A stretch of 64,000 nt of DNA, from NCBI GenBank assembly GCA_963850425.1, contig CAWKLF010000001.1, positions 1,612,001 to 1,676,000 of the forward strand, given 5' to 3'. This document shows, piece after piece, positions 63,742 to 64,000 of the stretch. The stretch is from Gp1-AA133 sp963850425 (GTDB lineage Bacteria > Acidobacteriota > Terriglobia > Terriglobales > Acidobacteriaceae). The translations under genes were made by a program, and so were the position numbers. Below the pieces are notes generated by a model. It was not told the DNA's origin, did no database searches, and was given only the letters and a program-made list of their open reading frames with translations. How positions within the stretch are numbered: position 1 is the first letter of the stretch; every line of letters begins with the position of its first letter.

Positions 63742-64000
63742 CAAGGCCAACTTACTCCCAGCGAGTACTTAGCCGCCGCAGCTTAGACCATAAAGGTGTT
63801 CTGTTCAACCACGTTTCACCAGACACGCTAACTCGTACCTTCCGAAAGCTGTCACCTTTAGCGAAGTAGGCGAAAGGTTGTGACTTGTCCGGCGATCGTG
63901 CATTTTTCGCGCCGGGCTAAACCTCTTCCCGCCAACGCGTTGGCACGATAGATTAGCTTATAGATAATTACGAGATTCCATAAAAGCGAAAGTGTTCCAC
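63742..64000. other. Upstream spacer without a supported gene
   Basis: The last 259 bp precede a minus-strand gene and show no open frame of note. The far end turns AT-rich. It may hold the promoter of the carboxypeptidase-regulatory-like pair. Confidence 0.4.

Overview
The window looks like a chromosomal segment of an Acidobacteriota (Terriglobia/Acidobacteriia-like) bacterium. This is inferred from gene content and GC-rich codon use, not from a marker gene. Supporting features are a DUF3857/transglutaminase/TPR secreted protein, an alternative complex III operon joined to a caa3-type oxidase operon, many PilZ proteins, secreted carboxypeptidase-regulatory-like proteins, an ankyrin-LssY_C protein, and AT-rich or hairpin intergenic repeats. 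I saw no transposase, prophage, CRISPR array or rRNA. One tRNA with a CAT anticodon (probably Ile2) lies at 55283-55358.

Layout. 0.2-6.4 kb: secreted DUF3857/TPR protein, a convergent amidase and a divergent aldehyde dehydrogenase. 6.6-19.3 kb: one long same-strand run, actA-B-C-D-E-F, a small membrane protein, Sco, coxB-A-C and a small subunit IV. It encodes a complete quinol to cytochrome c to O2 branch. 19.2-31.9 kb: ankyrin/LssY_C protein, a one-polypeptide FAD/Fe-S dehydrogenase, a DUF155/RMD1 protein, three SDR enzymes, two PilZ proteins, a GSA-type aminotransferase and an overlapping ProC-like reductase. 32.0-38.1 kb: a compact peptide-modification (RiPP-type) locus. It has a frameshifted NTP_transf_5 protein, an ABC exporter pair, a 62-residue Cys-containing precursor candidate, an S26-type peptidase, an HprK-like kinase, a PqqD-like protein and a radical SAM/SPASM enzyme. 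38.2-44.9 kb: c-di-GMP block with two PilZ proteins flanking an HD-GYP/GAF/GGDEF/PilZ membrane protein, plus a secreted discoidin/glycosidase-like protein. 45-50 kb: DUF2007-type protein, secreted amidohydrolase, DUF3455 protein, and a sigma factor/anti-sigma/Cys-rich protein operon. 50-51.5 kb: decayed gene fragments and hairpin repeats. 51.5-55.1 kb: HtrA protease and a BlaI/M56 pair sharing an identical 7-4-7 operator dyad. 55.3-63.8 kb: tRNA, cyclic-nucleotide-sensor histidine kinase, YggX, GH3 hexosaminidase and two tandem carboxypeptidase-regulatory-like proteins.

The most interesting candidate is the RiPP-type locus at 33.4-38.1 kb. It pairs radical SAM/PqqD chemistry with an HprK-like kinase and a precursor ending in Arg-rich Ser-Ser, without lasso-peptide cyclase genes. 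Second is the BlaI-type operator in front of htrA, which would put envelope proteolysis under a BlaI/M56 sensing switch. Two genes (NTP_transf_5 and the M56 peptidase) carry single-base frameshifts that may be real or assembly errors.
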